A DNA stretch of 64,000 nt from Blastomonas sp. AAP53. Its GTDB lineage: Bacteria; Pseudomonadota; Alphaproteobacteria; Sphingomonadales; Sphingomonadaceae. Positions 7,181-16,173 of the stretch are shown in pieces. The DNA is taken from the NCBI RefSeq assembly GCF_000331245.1, contig NZ_ANFZ01000008.1, positions 1-64,000 on the forward strand, read 5' to 3'. The notes beneath the pieces are model-generated. The model saw only the letters and a program-made list of their open reading frames with translations, was not told where the DNA came from and did no database searches. How positions within the stretch are numbered: the stretch's first letter is position 1; each line of letters begins with the position of its first letter. Made by a program: the position numbers and the translations under genes.

Positions 7181-9925
7181 ATGCCCAAGCGTTTCGGCAG
7201 GACCAGCCGTGTGTCGTTCATGCTTTCCGCAGGCCTTGTCGCCATGGCCAGCCCGGCCGTCGCGCAGGAAGCCAGCAATGAAGGCATCAACGACAGCAAC
7301 ACCATCGTCGTCGTGGCGCAGGGCCGCGAACAGCTGCTCTCCGATGTTCCCGTCGCCGTTTCGGCGGTGAATGCCGAAACTCTCGAAAACACAGGCGCCA
7401 ACGACATCCGCCAGCTGAACCAGGTCGTGCCTTCGCTGCTCGTCTCGTCGACCGGCAACGAAGCCAATGGATCGGCGCGTATCCGCGGTATCGGCACCGT
7501 CGGCGACAACCCGGGCCTCGAAAGCTCGGTCGCGGTGTTCATTGATGGCGTCTACCGCTCGCGCTCGGGCATCGGCCTCAACGAGCTGGGCGAAATCGAA
7601 CGTGTCGAGGTCCTTCGTGGGCCCCAGGGCACGCTGTTCGGCCGCAACGCTTCGGCGGGTATCATCTCGATCTATTCCAAACGCCCCGAATTCGAATTCG
7701 GCGGTTTTGGTGAGGCCACCTACGGCAATTACGACAATATCCGACTGCAGGCGGGTTTGACCGGTCCCATCACGCAGAACCTGGCGGCGCGCATCGATGG
7801 TGTTTTTGAAAAGCGCGACGGCTTTCTGCGCGATGTTAACAACAACATCGATCTGAACAACCGCAACCGCTATTTCGTCAAGGGCCAGCTGCTGTGGGAG
7901 CCGACCGACGACGTGTCGTTCCGCTTCATCGCCGACTATACCAACCGCGACGAACGCTGCTGCGGCGCCGTCAATCTTGGCAATGCTTTCAATCCGTTGA
8001 TCGGCAACCTCAACAACCCGTCAACGCCGCTCACGCCGCTGCAGCAGAACGGCAACAACATCATCAACGTGCTGCGCGATCTGGGCCAGCCGCTGGTTTC
8101 ATTCAACGATCCGTTCAGCCGCAATGCCTTTGTGACCCCTGGTCGCAACTATAACGGCAGCACCAAGGATGGCGGTGTCTCGCTGGAAGTGAACTGGGAC
8201 ATGGGCGGCGCATCGCTCACCTCGATCACTGGCTATCGCGAGTACAAGAACAGCCAGGCCGGTGACATCGACTACAGCGCGGTCGACATCCTGTATCGCG
8301 CCGACAATGAAGAGGCCCAGTTCCGCCAGTTCAAGACCTTCACCCAGGAACTGCGGCTGCAGGGCGAGGCCTTCGATGGCAAGCTCGACTGGCTGGTCGG
8401 TGCCTATTATGCCGACGAAGACCTGACCGTTCGCGACAATTTGCGCTTCGGCAACCAGTATGGCCGCTTCGCAAGCTGCCGCCTGATTTCCGGTGGCGGT
8501 CTGGCCGGTCTGTATTCGCCCACATCGCCAGGCTGCGTTGCCGCACGCCCCGCGCTGTTCGGCGCAGCCTCGCCGATCATCTTCGGCGCGCTTGACCGGC
8601 TCGACAGCATCAACGATCGCGGTTCGATCAGCGACCGTTACTTCCAGAACAGCCGCAACTATGCGTTCTTCACGCATAACATCGTGCACATCACCGACCG
8701 GCTCGATCTGACCCTGGGCCTGCGCTACACCAACGAGCGCAAGCGTTTCAACGCGACCTTCAGCAACGACAACACCGCCTGCGTCCAGAACCAGGCAGCA
8801 CTGACGCCCTTCCTGACGAACCCCGGGCTGGCAGCCGTGGCTGGCGGCATCATCGGCCTGTCGTGCCAGGGCAACTCGACCGCAGAACTCAATGGCGTGT
8901 CGATCAACGATCGTCGCAGCGAGAACGAGTTCACCGGCACCGCTGTGCTGTCGTGGAAGGTTACGGACGATCTGCTGCTCTACGGCAGCGCCTCGCGTGG
9001 CTACAAGGCAGGCGGTTTCAACCTTGATCGTTCCGCGCTCAAGGGGCCGATCGTTGCACCGTTGGGCCAGGCTCCCACCACGACCTTCGCATCGGTCGGC
9101 GGCGCGCAGGCGCTGGTGCGCAACCTGCAGTTCGATCAGGAAATCGTTGATGCCTTCGAACTGGGCATGAAATATTCGAGCGGTCCGCTGACGGTCAACC
9201 TTGCCCTGTTCCGCCAGCAGTTCGAAAACTTCCAGCTGAATACCTTCAATGGCACGGTGTTCCTGGTGCAGACGGTCAATGGCTGCTCCACTGACCTGGG
9301 TGGCGGTGATCGTGATCTCAGCGCCACCACCGGTGGCTGCGCTCCGGACGATGTCAGCTATGGCGTCGTCGCTCAGGGTGTCGAGCTTGAAGCATCGATC
9401 AACCCGGCGCGCAACTTCACCGTCAATGGTGGCGTCACCTATGCCCAGACCAAGTATCGCAACAATCTGGTGGGCAACCTCAATGGCAGCCCGCTTGACC
9501 CCGCGCTGCGTCTGCTTCCCGGCGACAACCTGTCGAACGCACCCGAACTGACGCTGACTGGTTCGATGGCATGGACTCCCGATATCGGCGACAGCGGCCT
9601 GTCGGGTCTGTTCTATGTCGATACGCGCGTGACCGAAGGCTTCAACACCGGCTCTGACCTGTTCCCGCAGAAGGAACAGCCCAGCTTCGTGGTGGTCAAT
9701 GCCCGCGTCGGCCTGCGTGGACCCGATCAGAAGTGGGCACTGGAACTGTGGGCGCAGAACCTGTTCAACGAAGACTTCACCCAGGTCGCGTTCAACAGCC
9801 CGTTCCAGGCAGGTGGCGGCGGTGCCCCGTTTGTTGATCCTCAGTTCCCCGGTGGTCGCCAGATCTTCTCGGCATTCCTCGGCGAACCGCGCACGTACGG
9901 TCTGACACTGCGCACGCGCTTCTGA
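7181..9925 (+). CDS. TonB-dependent outer-membrane receptor
   Basis: A 914-residue outer-membrane receptor. A signal peptide ends at about residue 28 (SPAVA). It is followed by a plug domain with VVVVAQGREQLLSDVPVAVS, IRGIGT and VEVLRGPQGTLFGRNASAGIIS. The large beta-barrel ends in the typical terminal phenylalanine (TYGLTLRTRF). The open frame begins at 7043, but the ATG at 7181 has a clear ribosome-binding site (CAGGAGAGAG) and is followed directly by the signal peptide. The plug resembles the sphingomonad group that takes up plant-derived or aromatic compounds. No STN domain is present, so signalling through FecR is not expected. The ligand is unknown. A strong terminator follows. Confidence 0.93.
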   Translation: MPKRFGRTSRVSFMLSAGLVAMASPAVAQEASNEGINDSNTIVVVAQGREQLLSDVPVAVSAVNAETLENTGANDIRQLNQVVPSLLVSSTGNEANGSARIRGIGTVGDNPGLESSVAVFIDGVYRSRSGIGLNELGEIERVEVLRGPQGTLFGRNASAGIISIYSKRPEFEFGGFGEATYGNYDNIRLQAGLTGPITQNLAARIDGVFEKRDGFLRDVNNNIDLNNRNRYFVKGQLLWEPTDDVSFRFIADYTNRDERCCGAVNLGNAFNPLIGNLNNPSTPLTPLQQNGNNIINVLRDLGQPLVSFNDPFSRNAFVTPGRNYNGSTKDGGVSLEVNWDMGGASLTSITGYREYKNSQAGDIDYSAVDILYRADNEEAQFRQFKTFTQELRLQGEAFDGKLDWLVGAYYADEDLTVRDNLRFGNQYGRFASCRLISGGGLAGLYSPTSPGCVAARPALFGAASPIIFGALDRLDSINDRGSISDRYFQNSRNYAFFTHNIVHITDRLDLTLGLRYTNERKRFNATFSNDNTACVQNQAALTPFLTNPGLAAVAGGIIGLSCQGNSTAELNGVSINDRRSENEFTGTAVLSWKVTDDLLLYGSASRGYKAGGFNLDRSALKGPIVAPLGQAPTTTFASVGGAQALVRNLQFDQEIVDAFELGMKYSSGPLTVNLALFRQQFENFQLNTFNGTVFLVQTVNGCSTDLGGGDRDLSATTGGCAPDDVSYGVVAQGVELEASINPARNFTVNGGVTYAQTKYRNNLVGNLNGSPLDPALRLLPGDNLSNAPELTLTGSMAWTPDIGDSGLSGLFYVDTRVTEGFNTGSDLFPQKEQPSFVVVNARVGLRGPDQKWALELWAQNLFNEDFTQVAFNSPFQAGGGGAPFVDPQFPGGRQIFSAFLGEPRTYGLTLRTRF

Positions 9926-9946
9926 TCCGATAGCGAGCCAGCAACA

Positions 9947-9983
9947 AAAAGGCCCCGTTTGCAGGACGCAAGCGGGGCCTTTT
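9947..9983. terminator. Bidirectional intrinsic terminator
   Basis: The arms are 15 nt each (9947-9961 and 9969-9983). They pair completely apart from one G-U and enclose a 7-nt loop. The stem core is GGCCCCG/CGGGGCC, with an A-run before it and a T-run after it, so it can stop transcription from the receptor gene on the plus strand and from rlmE on the minus strand. Confidence 0.93.
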
Positions 9984-10004
9984 GCTATTGGGAGAAGGGC
10001 AGGC

Positions 10005-10784
10005 TCAATCGTCCTGGTCGTCTGCGCCATCCGCTGCAGCCGCCACGCGCGGCTTGCGGCCCTGCGCGATGACATACCATTCGGAGCTGCCCTTGCGGCT
10101 GGCCGGTGGCTTGGCGTGCTTGATCGTCTTGAAGTGCTGCTTGAGCAGCGCCAGCAGATCGTTGTCGGTCCCGCCGGCGAGCACCTTGGCGACGAACGCG
10201 CCGCCATCGGCGAGATGCTCGACCGCGAAATGCGCGGCGGCCTCGACCAGACCCATGGTGCGCAGATGGTCGGTCTGCTTGTGCCCCACGGTGTTGGCGG
10301 CCATGTCGGACAGGACGAGGTCTGGCCGTGCGCCCAAAGCTTCGATCAGCTTGCCGGGCGCGGCATCGGCCATGAAGTCCATCTCGAAGATGGTGACGCC
10401 CTCGATCGGATCGACCGGCAGCAGGTCGATGCCCACCACCGCGGCCTTGGGGTTGACCCTGCGAATCAGCTGCGACCAGCCGCCCGGTGCTATCCCCAGA
10501 TCGATGATGTGGCGCGCCTTGCGAACCAGCGCGAACTTCTCGTCCAGCTCGACCAGCTTGTAGACCGCGCGGCTGCGATAGCCTTCGGCCTTGGCGCGGC
10601 GCACATAGGGATCGTTGAGCTGGCGCTCGAGCCACCGGTTCGACGATGCCGTCCGCCCGCGCGCGGTCTTCACCCGCTGCTTGAGGCCATCACCATAGCG
10701 CCCGCTCGCCTTGCGGCGGCTGTCACCGGGGATGTTGCCCCCGCCATCCTTGCCGCTACCGCCGCCACTCTTCTCGCCGCTCAT
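10005..10784 (-). CDS. rlmE: 23S rRNA (uridine-2552-2'-O)-methyltransferase
   Basis: A 259-residue FtsJ/RrmJ methyltransferase of the large ribosomal subunit. The conserved start of the fold is [22 protein letters not shown]. The SAM site is [13 protein letters not shown], and [17 protein letters not shown] carries the catalytic Asp. Lys is in AKVLAGG and Glu in SSEWYVIA, which completes the K-D-K-E set. A glycine/lysine-rich tail of about 40 residues precedes the domain. The ATG at 10784 has CAGGAG upstream and overlaps the ppx stop by four bases (ATGA), so translation is coupled to ppx. Confidence 0.95.
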   Translation of the reverse strand: MSGEKSGGGSGKDGGGNIPGDSRRKASGRYGDGLKQRVKTARGRTASSNRWLERQLNDPYVRRAKAEGYRSRAVYKLVELDEKFALVRKARHIIDLGIAPGGWSQLIRRVNPKAAVVGIDLLPVDPIEGVTIFEMDFMADAAPGKLIEALGARPDLVLSDMAANTVGHKQTDHLRTMGLVEAAAHFAVEHLADGGAFVAKVLAGGTDNDLLALLKQHFKTIKHAKPPASRKGSSEWYVIAQGRKPRVAAAADGADDQDD

Positions 10785-12043
10785 GTGCGATGCTCCTGTT
10801 TTGATTTGGCCATGGCGGGCGCGGGGTGCGGGGCATCGCGGCCCATCAGCGCGCGCAAGATGCCCTCGCGGATGCCGCGATCGGCCACGCCCAGCCGTAC
10901 GGCGGGCCATATGTCGAGAATCGATTCAAGGATCGCGCAGCCCGCCACCACCAGATCGGCGCGCTCCTTGCCGATGCACGGCAGGTCGCGGCGCTGCTGC
11001 AGGCTCATCTCGGCCAGCCGCGTGCTGATGGCGCGCATCGACTCGGAGGGCACGATCAGCCCGTCGATCGCATCGCGGTTGTAGCACGGCAGGTCGAGAT
11101 GCAGGCTGGCCAGTGTCGTCACCGTGCCGCTGGTGCCCAGCAGACGCCGTTCGGCATCGGGCAATACAGGCAGGCGCGCGGCAAAATCGGCAAAGCCATC
11201 CATGACCCGGCTGCGCATGCGGGCATAAGCTGCAGCCCGATCAGATGGATCGTCAGGATCGAAGTCCTCGCTCTCGGTCAGGGTGACGACGCCCCAGGGC
11301 ACGCTCATCCAGTCGAGAATGTCGGGAACCGGTCCCGAGCTGTCGACCAGCACCAGTTCGGTCGATCCGCCGCCGATGTCGAAGATCAGCGCCGGGCCGT
11401 CGCCGGGCTCGAGCAGGATGTGGCAGCCCAGCACCGCCAGCCGCGCCTCTTCCTCGGCGGTGATGATGTCGAGCACGATGCCGGTTTCGCGCCGCACTCG
11501 CTCGATGAAGTCGTTGCCGTTGCTCGCCTTGCGGCACGCCTCGGTCGCAACCGACCGCGCGAGTGCGACATGGCGGCGGCGCACCTTGTCAGCGCAGATC
11601 GACAGCGCAGCCACCGCGCGGTCCATGGCTGCGTCGCTCAACCGTCCGCTCTGGCCCAGGCCCTCGCCCAGCCGCACCACGCGCGAAAAGGCATCGACGA
11701 CGACAAAGCCGTCGGCTGCGGGCTTGGCGATCAGCAGGCGGCAATTGTTGGTGCCCAGATCGATCGCGGCATAGGCGCGCCTGCCGTTCCAGCTGTTCTT
11801 GTCAGCAGTACCGCGCGCACGCTGGCCCTGGGCAGGTTGCGGCATTCTGTCGGACTGAGGGATGCCGCCGGATGGGCGGCCGGGATGGGAAGAGGTGCCT
11901 GCGGCCTGCCTCCTGCCTCGCTGTTTTGCCGCACTCCGGCCATTGACGGAGGGTTTTGTCTGGTCCTTGGCAACCGATCCGCCTTCGGGGGATGGGGTGG
12001 CCTGCGCACCAGACTGCGGCAACGGTGTGGGTCGCTCCACCAT
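10781..12043 (-). CDS. ppx: Ppx/GppA phosphatase family protein (exopolyphosphatase-like)
   Basis: A 420-residue ASKHA-fold phosphatase that removes phosphate from polyphosphate or pppGpp. After a low-complexity basic N-terminus of about 85 residues the domain begins with [15 protein letters not shown], then [27 protein letters not shown] and [14 protein letters not shown], which are the phosphate-binding loops. The protein lacks the long C-terminal HD extension of E. coli Ppx, as in many alphaproteobacteria. The start is uncertain: the ATG at 12043 has a weak AAGAG site and the frame is open to 12100. It forms an operon with rlmE. Confidence 0.88.
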   Translation of the reverse strand: MVERPTPLPQSGAQATPSPEGGSVAKDQTKPSVNGRSAAKQRGRRQAAGTSSHPGRPSGGIPQSDRMPQPAQGQRARGTADKNSWNGRRAYAAIDLGTNNCRLLIAKPAADGFVVVDAFSRVVRLGEGLGQSGRLSDAAMDRAVAALSICADKVRRRHVALARSVATEACRKASNGNDFIERVRRETGIVLDIITAEEEARLAVLGCHILLEPGDGPALIFDIGGGSTELVLVDSSGPVPDILDWMSVPWGVVTLTESEDFDPDDPSDRAAAYARMRSRVMDGFADFAARLPVLPDAERRLLGTSGTVTTLASLHLDLPCYNRDAIDGLIVPSESMRAISTRLAEMSLQQRRDLPCIGKERADLVVAGCAILESILDIWPAVRLGVADRGIREGILRALMGRDAPHPAPAMAKSKQEHRT

Positions 12044-12177
12044 GCCAAGTTGCTCTTTTTTCTCATCCGGTGCTCCCGCGCAGCCAAAATGCCCACACAT
12101 CGCCGGTACTTGGGGCCGAGGTTAGCCAATTTGCGGCGAACGCGCAAGCATGGCGCCATATTGCGGCGTTTTGGGTC

Positions 12178-12206
12178 TTGACCGGCTGTGCGGACAGGCC
12201 TAATTG
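12178..12206 (+). promoter_or_regulatory. Promoter of tRNA-Gln
   Basis: TTGACC (12178-12183) and TAATTG (12201-12206) are separated by exactly 17 bp. The predicted transcript start falls just before the tRNA 5' end at 12219. This is a near-consensus housekeeping promoter. Confidence 0.75.
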
Positions 12207-12218
12207 CGTCGCCTCCAT

Positions 12219-12292
12219 TGCCCCTTCGTCTAATGGTAAGACCACGGACTCTGACTCCGTTAATCAAGGTTCGAATCCTTGGGGGGCATCCA
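12219..12292 (+). tRNA. tRNA-Gln (anticodon CTG)
   Basis: A 74-nt tRNA with the CCA end encoded. The acceptor stem is TGCCCCT paired with GGGGGCA, including one G-U pair. The D arm is GTCTAATGGTAAGAC. The anticodon arm ACGGA/TCCGT holds the loop CTCTGAC, giving anticodon CTG. The T arm is CAAGG TTCGAAT CCTTG. It reads CAG codons. Confidence 0.95.
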
Positions 12293-12399
12293 ACTTCCAT
12301 CCGCACCGATTCGCAGATCACCGCCCGTTGACGCGGCGGCACGCTGCTTGCGGGCGTTCGCGCCTATGGCCGCACCTTCGATTGCGCTAGACCGGGCAG

Positions 12400-12936
12400 G
12401 TGACGAATCCCCATGATGCCTCTTGTGATGCTGGCGCTGCCGTCAGCGGTCTGCCGCCGGTGTTGCCGCCGCGGTGCACCCTGCTGGTGCTGGGCAGCCT
12501 GCCGGGGCGCGCGTCGCTGGCTGCGGGGCGCTATTACGCGCATCCGCGCAACCAGTTCTGGCGATTGCTGGAAGAGGTGTGCGCGCAGCCGCTGGCGCAG
12601 CTGGACTATCCGGCGCGGCTGGAGCGGCTGGGCGCCCATGGCATAGGGCTTTGGGATGTCATCGCTTCGGCCCGGCGCGCTTCGAGCCTGGATGGCGATA
12701 TCCGCGCGGCGGTGCACAACCCGCTGGCTGATCTGGTCGCGACCCTGCCCGACCTTCGCGCGGTCGCGTGCAACGGGGCGCTCGCTGCTGCGAGCGCGCG
12801 CCGCATGCTGGGGGACGGGGCATTGCCGGTGATTGCGCTGCCGTCGAGCAGCCCGGCCTATACGCTATCGCTGGCGGACAAGGCCGCCGTCTGGCGCCCG
12901 CTGGCAGCATTCGTCGACGCTCCGCCAGCGGGCTAA
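12400..12936 (+). CDS. DNA-deoxyinosine (hypoxanthine) glycosylase, uracil-DNA-glycosylase superfamily
   Basis: A 178-residue base-excision repair enzyme. The family motif LVLGSLPGRASLAAGRYYAHPRNQFWRL is at residues 29-56, followed by GIGLWDVIASARRASSLDGDI and the C-terminal loop LPSSSPAYT. These are the conserved pockets of the group that removes deaminated purines. The start is a GTG at 12400; no strong ribosome-binding site is seen, so the N-terminus could lie slightly downstream. It follows the tRNA gene on the same strand. Confidence 0.85.
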   Translation: MTNPHDASCDAGAAVSGLPPVLPPRCTLLVLGSLPGRASLAAGRYYAHPRNQFWRLLEEVCAQPLAQLDYPARLERLGAHGIGLWDVIASARRASSLDGDIRAAVHNPLADLVATLPDLRAVACNGALAAASARRMLGDGALPVIALPSSSPAYTLSLADKAAVWRPLAAFVDAPPAG

Positions 12937-12952
12937 GCCAGGTGCGCGCAGG

Positions 12953-13129
12953 TTACGCGCTGCCGCGCTTGGGGCCCAGAAAATACCAGGCGATCAGGCC
13001 GATGATCGGCAGGACGATGATCAGCAGCGTCCACAGCAACTTCGATACGGTGCTGGCGCCACTCGACCACACGCTGAGCACTGCGATGATATCGAGGATG
13101 AGGATGATGACGCCGAAAATATAGTCCAT
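12953..13129 (-). CDS. Small PLDc_N-like membrane protein, 58 aa
   Basis: A short gene with a clear ribosome-binding site (TTGGAG) before the ATG at 13129. The 58-residue product has two transmembrane helices: residues 3-20 (FGVIILILDIIAVLSV) and 31-51 (LLWTLLIIVLPIIGLIAWYF). It ends LGPKRGSA. The second helix and the W-Y-F-L-G-P ending match the PLDc_N family (the membrane N-terminus of cardiolipin synthases, found alone in many small stress proteins). It lies downstream of the alcohol dehydrogenase gene on the same strand, with a 27-bp gap, and is probably in its operon. Confidence 0.82.
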   Translation of the reverse strand: MDYIFGVIILILDIIAVLSVWSSGASTVSKLLWTLLIIVLPIIGLIAWYFLGPKRGSA

Positions 13130-13156
13130 TATATGTCTCCAAGAGTGCTGGGTTGA

Positions 13157-14326
13157 TCAGGGCTGCATGACAACCTTGATCCATTCGTCCTGATGGTCGC
13201 GGAAATTGCGATAGCCCTTGGCCGCATCATCAAGCGGCAGGCGGTGGCTGATCAGGAAGCTGGGGTCGATGACGTCGCGCTCGATCATGTCGAGCAGTTC
13301 GTCGGTATAGCGCCGGACATGCGTCTGCCCGGTGCGCAGCTGCAGCCCCTTCTGCATCATCGCGCCCAGCGGGAACAGGTCCGCCTTGCCGCCATACACG
13401 CCGGGGACCGAGACGCGCCCGCCCTTGCGGCAGGCCATGATCGCCTGGCGCAGCACGTGCGCGCGGTCCTGGCCCATGCCGACCGTCTGCTTGATCTTGT
13501 CGGCGATGTTGTCGATCGAAAAGCCATGCGCTTCCATGCCGACCGCATCGATCACGGCATCGGGCCCGACACCGCCGGTCATCTGCTTGAGCGCATCGAG
13601 TATGTCGGTTTCGTGGAAATTGACCGGTTCCGCGCCCAGGCTTTCGGCCATGGCTAGACGGCCCGGAACGCCATCGATCGCGATGACCCGCCCGGCCTTT
13701 TGCTGAAAGGCGCTGAGGATGGTGAACAGTCCCACCGGGCCGCAGCCCCACACCGCGATGGTGTCACCCGGCTCGATCTCGGCATTCAGCGCCGCCATCC
13801 AGCCGGTCGGCAGGATGTCGGACAGGAACAGCAGCCGGTCGTCGGGAATGTCATCGGGCACGACCAGCGGCAGGACGTCGGAATAGGGAATGCGGACATA
13901 TTCCGCCTGGCCGCCGGCATAGCCGCCGGTCAGGTGCGAATAGCCGAACATGCCCGCGAGCGGATAGCCGAACGCCTTTTCCGCCACTTCCTGCTCTTCG
14001 ACCGGACAGCTGTTGTCACAGGCGCTGTAGCGCTGTTCGGAACACTGGAAGCAATGGCCGCAGAAGATGGTGAACGGCACGACGACGCGTTGGCCGATCG
14101 TCAGCGTGCTGTCGCGGCCGACATCGAGCACCCGGCCCATGAATTCGTGGCCCAGGATGTCGTCCTTCTCGACGCCGGGGATGACGCCGTCATACAGGTG
14201 CAGGTCGGATCCGCAGATGGCGGTCGAGGTCACTTCAATGATGGCATCGCGCGGATTGACGATCTTCGGGTCGGGCATGTGGCGCACATCGATGGTGCCC
14301 TTGCCCTGGAAGGTGGCGGCTCGCAT
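13157..14326 (-). CDS. Zinc-dependent alcohol dehydrogenase (MDR family)
   Basis: A 389-residue NAD(P)-dependent medium-chain dehydrogenase. The catalytic zinc ligands are C38 (AICGSDLH) and H60-E61 (LGHEFMG). The structural-zinc loop is cysteine-rich (FCGHCFQCSEQRYSACDNSC). The cofactor loop is AVWGCGPVGLF. The length and internal spacing resemble glutathione-independent formaldehyde dehydrogenase-like proteins, but the substrate is unknown. The gene follows the SRPBCC gene by 44 bp and precedes the PLDc_N peptide. In sphingomonads this pair is often found with osmotic or general-stress genes, which fits the surroundings. Confidence 0.9.
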   Translation of the reverse strand: MRAATFQGKGTIDVRHMPDPKIVNPRDAIIEVTSTAICGSDLHLYDGVIPGVEKDDILGHEFMGRVLDVGRDSTLTIGQRVVVPFTIFCGHCFQCSEQRYSACDNSCPVEEQEVAEKAFGYPLAGMFGYSHLTGGYAGGQAEYVRIPYSDVLPLVVPDDIPDDRLLFLSDILPTGWMAALNAEIEPGDTIAVWGCGPVGLFTILSAFQQKAGRVIAIDGVPGRLAMAESLGAEPVNFHETDILDALKQMTGGVGPDAVIDAVGMEAHGFSIDNIADKIKQTVGMGQDRAHVLRQAIMACRKGGRVSVPGVYGGKADLFPLGAMMQKGLQLRTGQTHVRRYTDELLDMIERDVIDPSFLISHRLPLDDAAKGYRNFRDHQDEWIKVVMQP

Positions 14327-14370
14327 GGCGTTTTCCTCAGACGTTCTTGGGGGTTCGGTTCGGCCTGAAA

Positions 14371-14985
14371 TCAGGCCGCGTCGGGGCGCATCTTCGCCGT
14401 GGCGATCTCGCCGGCCTCGATCAGCATCTTCATCCGGCGCAGATCGCGCAGGAGGCCCAGCTCCAGCGCCTCGGCCATCATCGCCTCGGTCTTGAGCGCA
14501 GACGCGAAATGCGGCGGGCGCACCGCCATGATGACCTCGACCGCGATGCCCTTGCTGCCGTTATCGGACAACCGCAGGCGGCCGTGCATGTCGGCCTGAC
14601 CCTCGCCTTCGGATCGCCAGGCGATCAGCTCGCCTTCGCGGCGGGTGACGATGCGGATGCGCATGGGCACAGAGGCCATAGCGCGCAGTTCGGCCGGTGG
14701 CAGCAGCAGATCGTCCTGGTTGCCTTCGGGGAAAGGCAGATACTCCAGCTGCGGCCACAAGGTGGCATCGTTCTGCCAGCAATCAATGATCTGATCGGCG
14801 GTTGCACGAATGGAGACGGTCGCACCTGTCACGCGATAGTCGCCGAAGCGGCGGACATGGCGCGCCGAGCGCGCCGGTGCGGCATCGCGGTTGGCGTGCG
14901 GTTGGCGCTTGTAGAACAGAACGCCGCCAGCGGCGGTGGCCAGCGTGGCGGCCAACCCGTAACGGGCCCAGTTGGCTAGGTTCAT
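14371..14985 (-). CDS. SRPBCC-family (START-like) protein with N-terminal membrane anchor
   Basis: A 204-residue protein. One hydrophobic N-terminal helix (residues about 8-25, YGLAATLATAAGGVLFY) is followed by a SRPBCC/cyclase-dehydrase fold. In that fold VTGATVSIRATADQIIDCWQ starts the domain and LIAWRSEGEGQADMHGRLRL continues the sheet. The domain binds hydrophobic ligands; no enzyme function can be assigned. I chose the ATG at 14985 because the anchor starts there. It is the first gene of the SRPBCC-alcohol dehydrogenase-PLDc_N unit. A perfect 12-bp inverted repeat lies 32 bp upstream. Confidence 0.8.
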   Translation of the reverse strand: MNLANWARYGLAATLATAAGGVLFYKRQPHANRDAAPARSARHVRRFGDYRVTGATVSIRATADQIIDCWQNDATLWPQLEYLPFPEGNQDDLLLPPAELRAMASVPMRIRIVTRREGELIAWRSEGEGQADMHGRLRLSDNGSKGIAVEVIMAVRPPHFASALKTEAMMAEALELGLLRDLRRMKMLIEAGEIATAKMRPDAA

Positions 14986-15016
14986 GGCCTGCAAAGTCCC
15001 TGTCTGTTGGCAATGG

Positions 15017-15066
15017 TGACACGGTGCCATCAAGGCTTGTCGGGGGGTGGGTCAGGCACCGTGTCA
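15017..15066. promoter_or_regulatory. Perfect 12-bp inverted repeat upstream of the SRPBCC operon
   Basis: TGACACGGTGCC (15017-15028) and GGCACCGTGTCA (15055-15066) are exact inverted copies separated by 26 bp. They lie between the kinase stop at 15160 and the SRPBCC start at 14985. The element could be a looping operator or a structured 5' leader. Confidence 0.5.
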
Positions 15067-15159
15067 GGACAAGGTCTAGGGGGGCAGGCTGGCTCCCATT
15101 ATCACATGGGTTGGTATGGCCGTATGAATGTGGCGCTTATTCGAAGGCTTTGCCGCAGA

Positions 15160-16173
15160 TCAGCTGTCGGTTTCCTGCGCGCGAGCCAACGGCAGGCGCA
15201 GATCGAACACCAATCCGCTGGGCAGCGAATCGATTCGCGTTTCGGCGTCCACCTCATATTGCAGCGCCCGTTCGACAAAATCGCGGGCGAGCGCATTCAG
15301 GGCGGCGTCCGGATCGACAAGCGCGCGCCCTTCCTCTTTCCACAGGAAGGTCAGCACCGGACTCGCCCCACTGTCATCGATACCCCAGCGCACGGTCAGG
15401 CGGGGCGGCACTTCTGGATCATCGGCAAAGCTCACCGCATGGCTCGCCAGCTCATGAATGGCCAGCCCCACGAGGTTCGCGGCCTTCACCCCCAGCAGGA
15501 TATCAGGCCCATCGGCCTGCACCTGCCGCTCGTCCTGCAACTGGTGCAAAAGCAGCTCGTCAAACACCAGATCGGCCAGATTGACCTGGCCGGTGGCAGA
15601 GCTGGTCGACAGCGACTGGGTACGAGAAAAGCTGTTGAGCCGTCCGTCGAACTTCCGCACGAATTCGTCGATGGTGGCAGAATGGTCCGCCGTCCGCCGC
15701 GACAGCGCGCGCACCACGCCCAGCATGTTGCGCACGCGATGCTGCAACTCCCCCAGCAGCGACCGCTCCTGGTCGCGCAGTCGCTTGAGGTCGTCGATGT
15801 CGGTCGAGGTGCCCAGCCATTCGAGAATGCGGCCATCATCACCGAACACTGGTCCGGCCCTGGTCTTGTGCCAGACATAGCGGTCCTGCGCGACATTGTG
15901 CACGCGGAACTCGACCTCGAAGCTGCGTCGGTCGGGGGCAGCACGCCAGGCGGTCTGCGCGGCTTCGCGATCGTCCGGATGGACCACATCGAGCCAGCCA
16001 TCGCCCAGATAGTCTGCCTCGCCCTGTCCCGTGAACGCCTGCCATTGCGGGCTGGCCCATATCCAGCCGCCGCTGCGCTCGGCGCGCCACACCAGCAGCG
16101 GCAGCGTCGCGATGAACTGGTTGAGCGTCTGCACAGGGCCTGACCACCCAACAGTATCGGGCCTAGAGGACAT
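15160..16173 (-). CDS. PAS-HWE family histidine kinase homologue with degenerate ATP-binding site
   Basis: A 337-residue soluble sensor. Residues 15-130 form a PAS fold (VWRAERSGGWIWASPQWQAFTGQ, WLDVVHPDDRE). The phosphoacceptor region has H145 in ELQHRVRNMLGVVRALSRRT, as in HWE kinases, and W278-x-E280 is kept (FLWKEEG). The N-box, normally HELATNA with KYG following, reads HELASHAVSFADD: the metal-binding Asn is His245. The glycine-rich GFGTRLI-type box is replaced by LNALARDFVERAL. ATP binding may therefore be lost, and the protein may act as a phosphatase or phosphotransfer partner. It overlaps the crp-like gene by 11 bp, and its own ATG at 16173 has AAGGAG. Confidence 0.85.
   Translation of the reverse strand: MSSRPDTVGWSGPVQTLNQFIATLPLLVWRAERSGGWIWASPQWQAFTGQGEADYLGDGWLDVVHPDDREAAQTAWRAAPDRRSFEVEFRVHNVAQDRYVWHKTRAGPVFGDDGRILEWLGTSTDIDDLKRLRDQERSLLGELQHRVRNMLGVVRALSRRTADHSATIDEFVRKFDGRLNSFSRTQSLSTSSATGQVNLADLVFDELLLHQLQDERQVQADGPDILLGVKAANLVGLAIHELASHAVSFADDPEVPPRLTVRWGIDDSGASPVLTFLWKEEGRALVDPDAALNALARDFVERALQYEVDAETRIDSLPSGLVFDLRLPLARAQETDS

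Noticed and set aside
8099-10207. 702-codon open frame on the minus strand across the TonB receptor gene and into rlmE
   Set aside because: It is a GC-driven shadow: the plus-strand receptor has signal peptide, plug and barrel motifs, whereas this frame has no domain and crosses a strong terminator.
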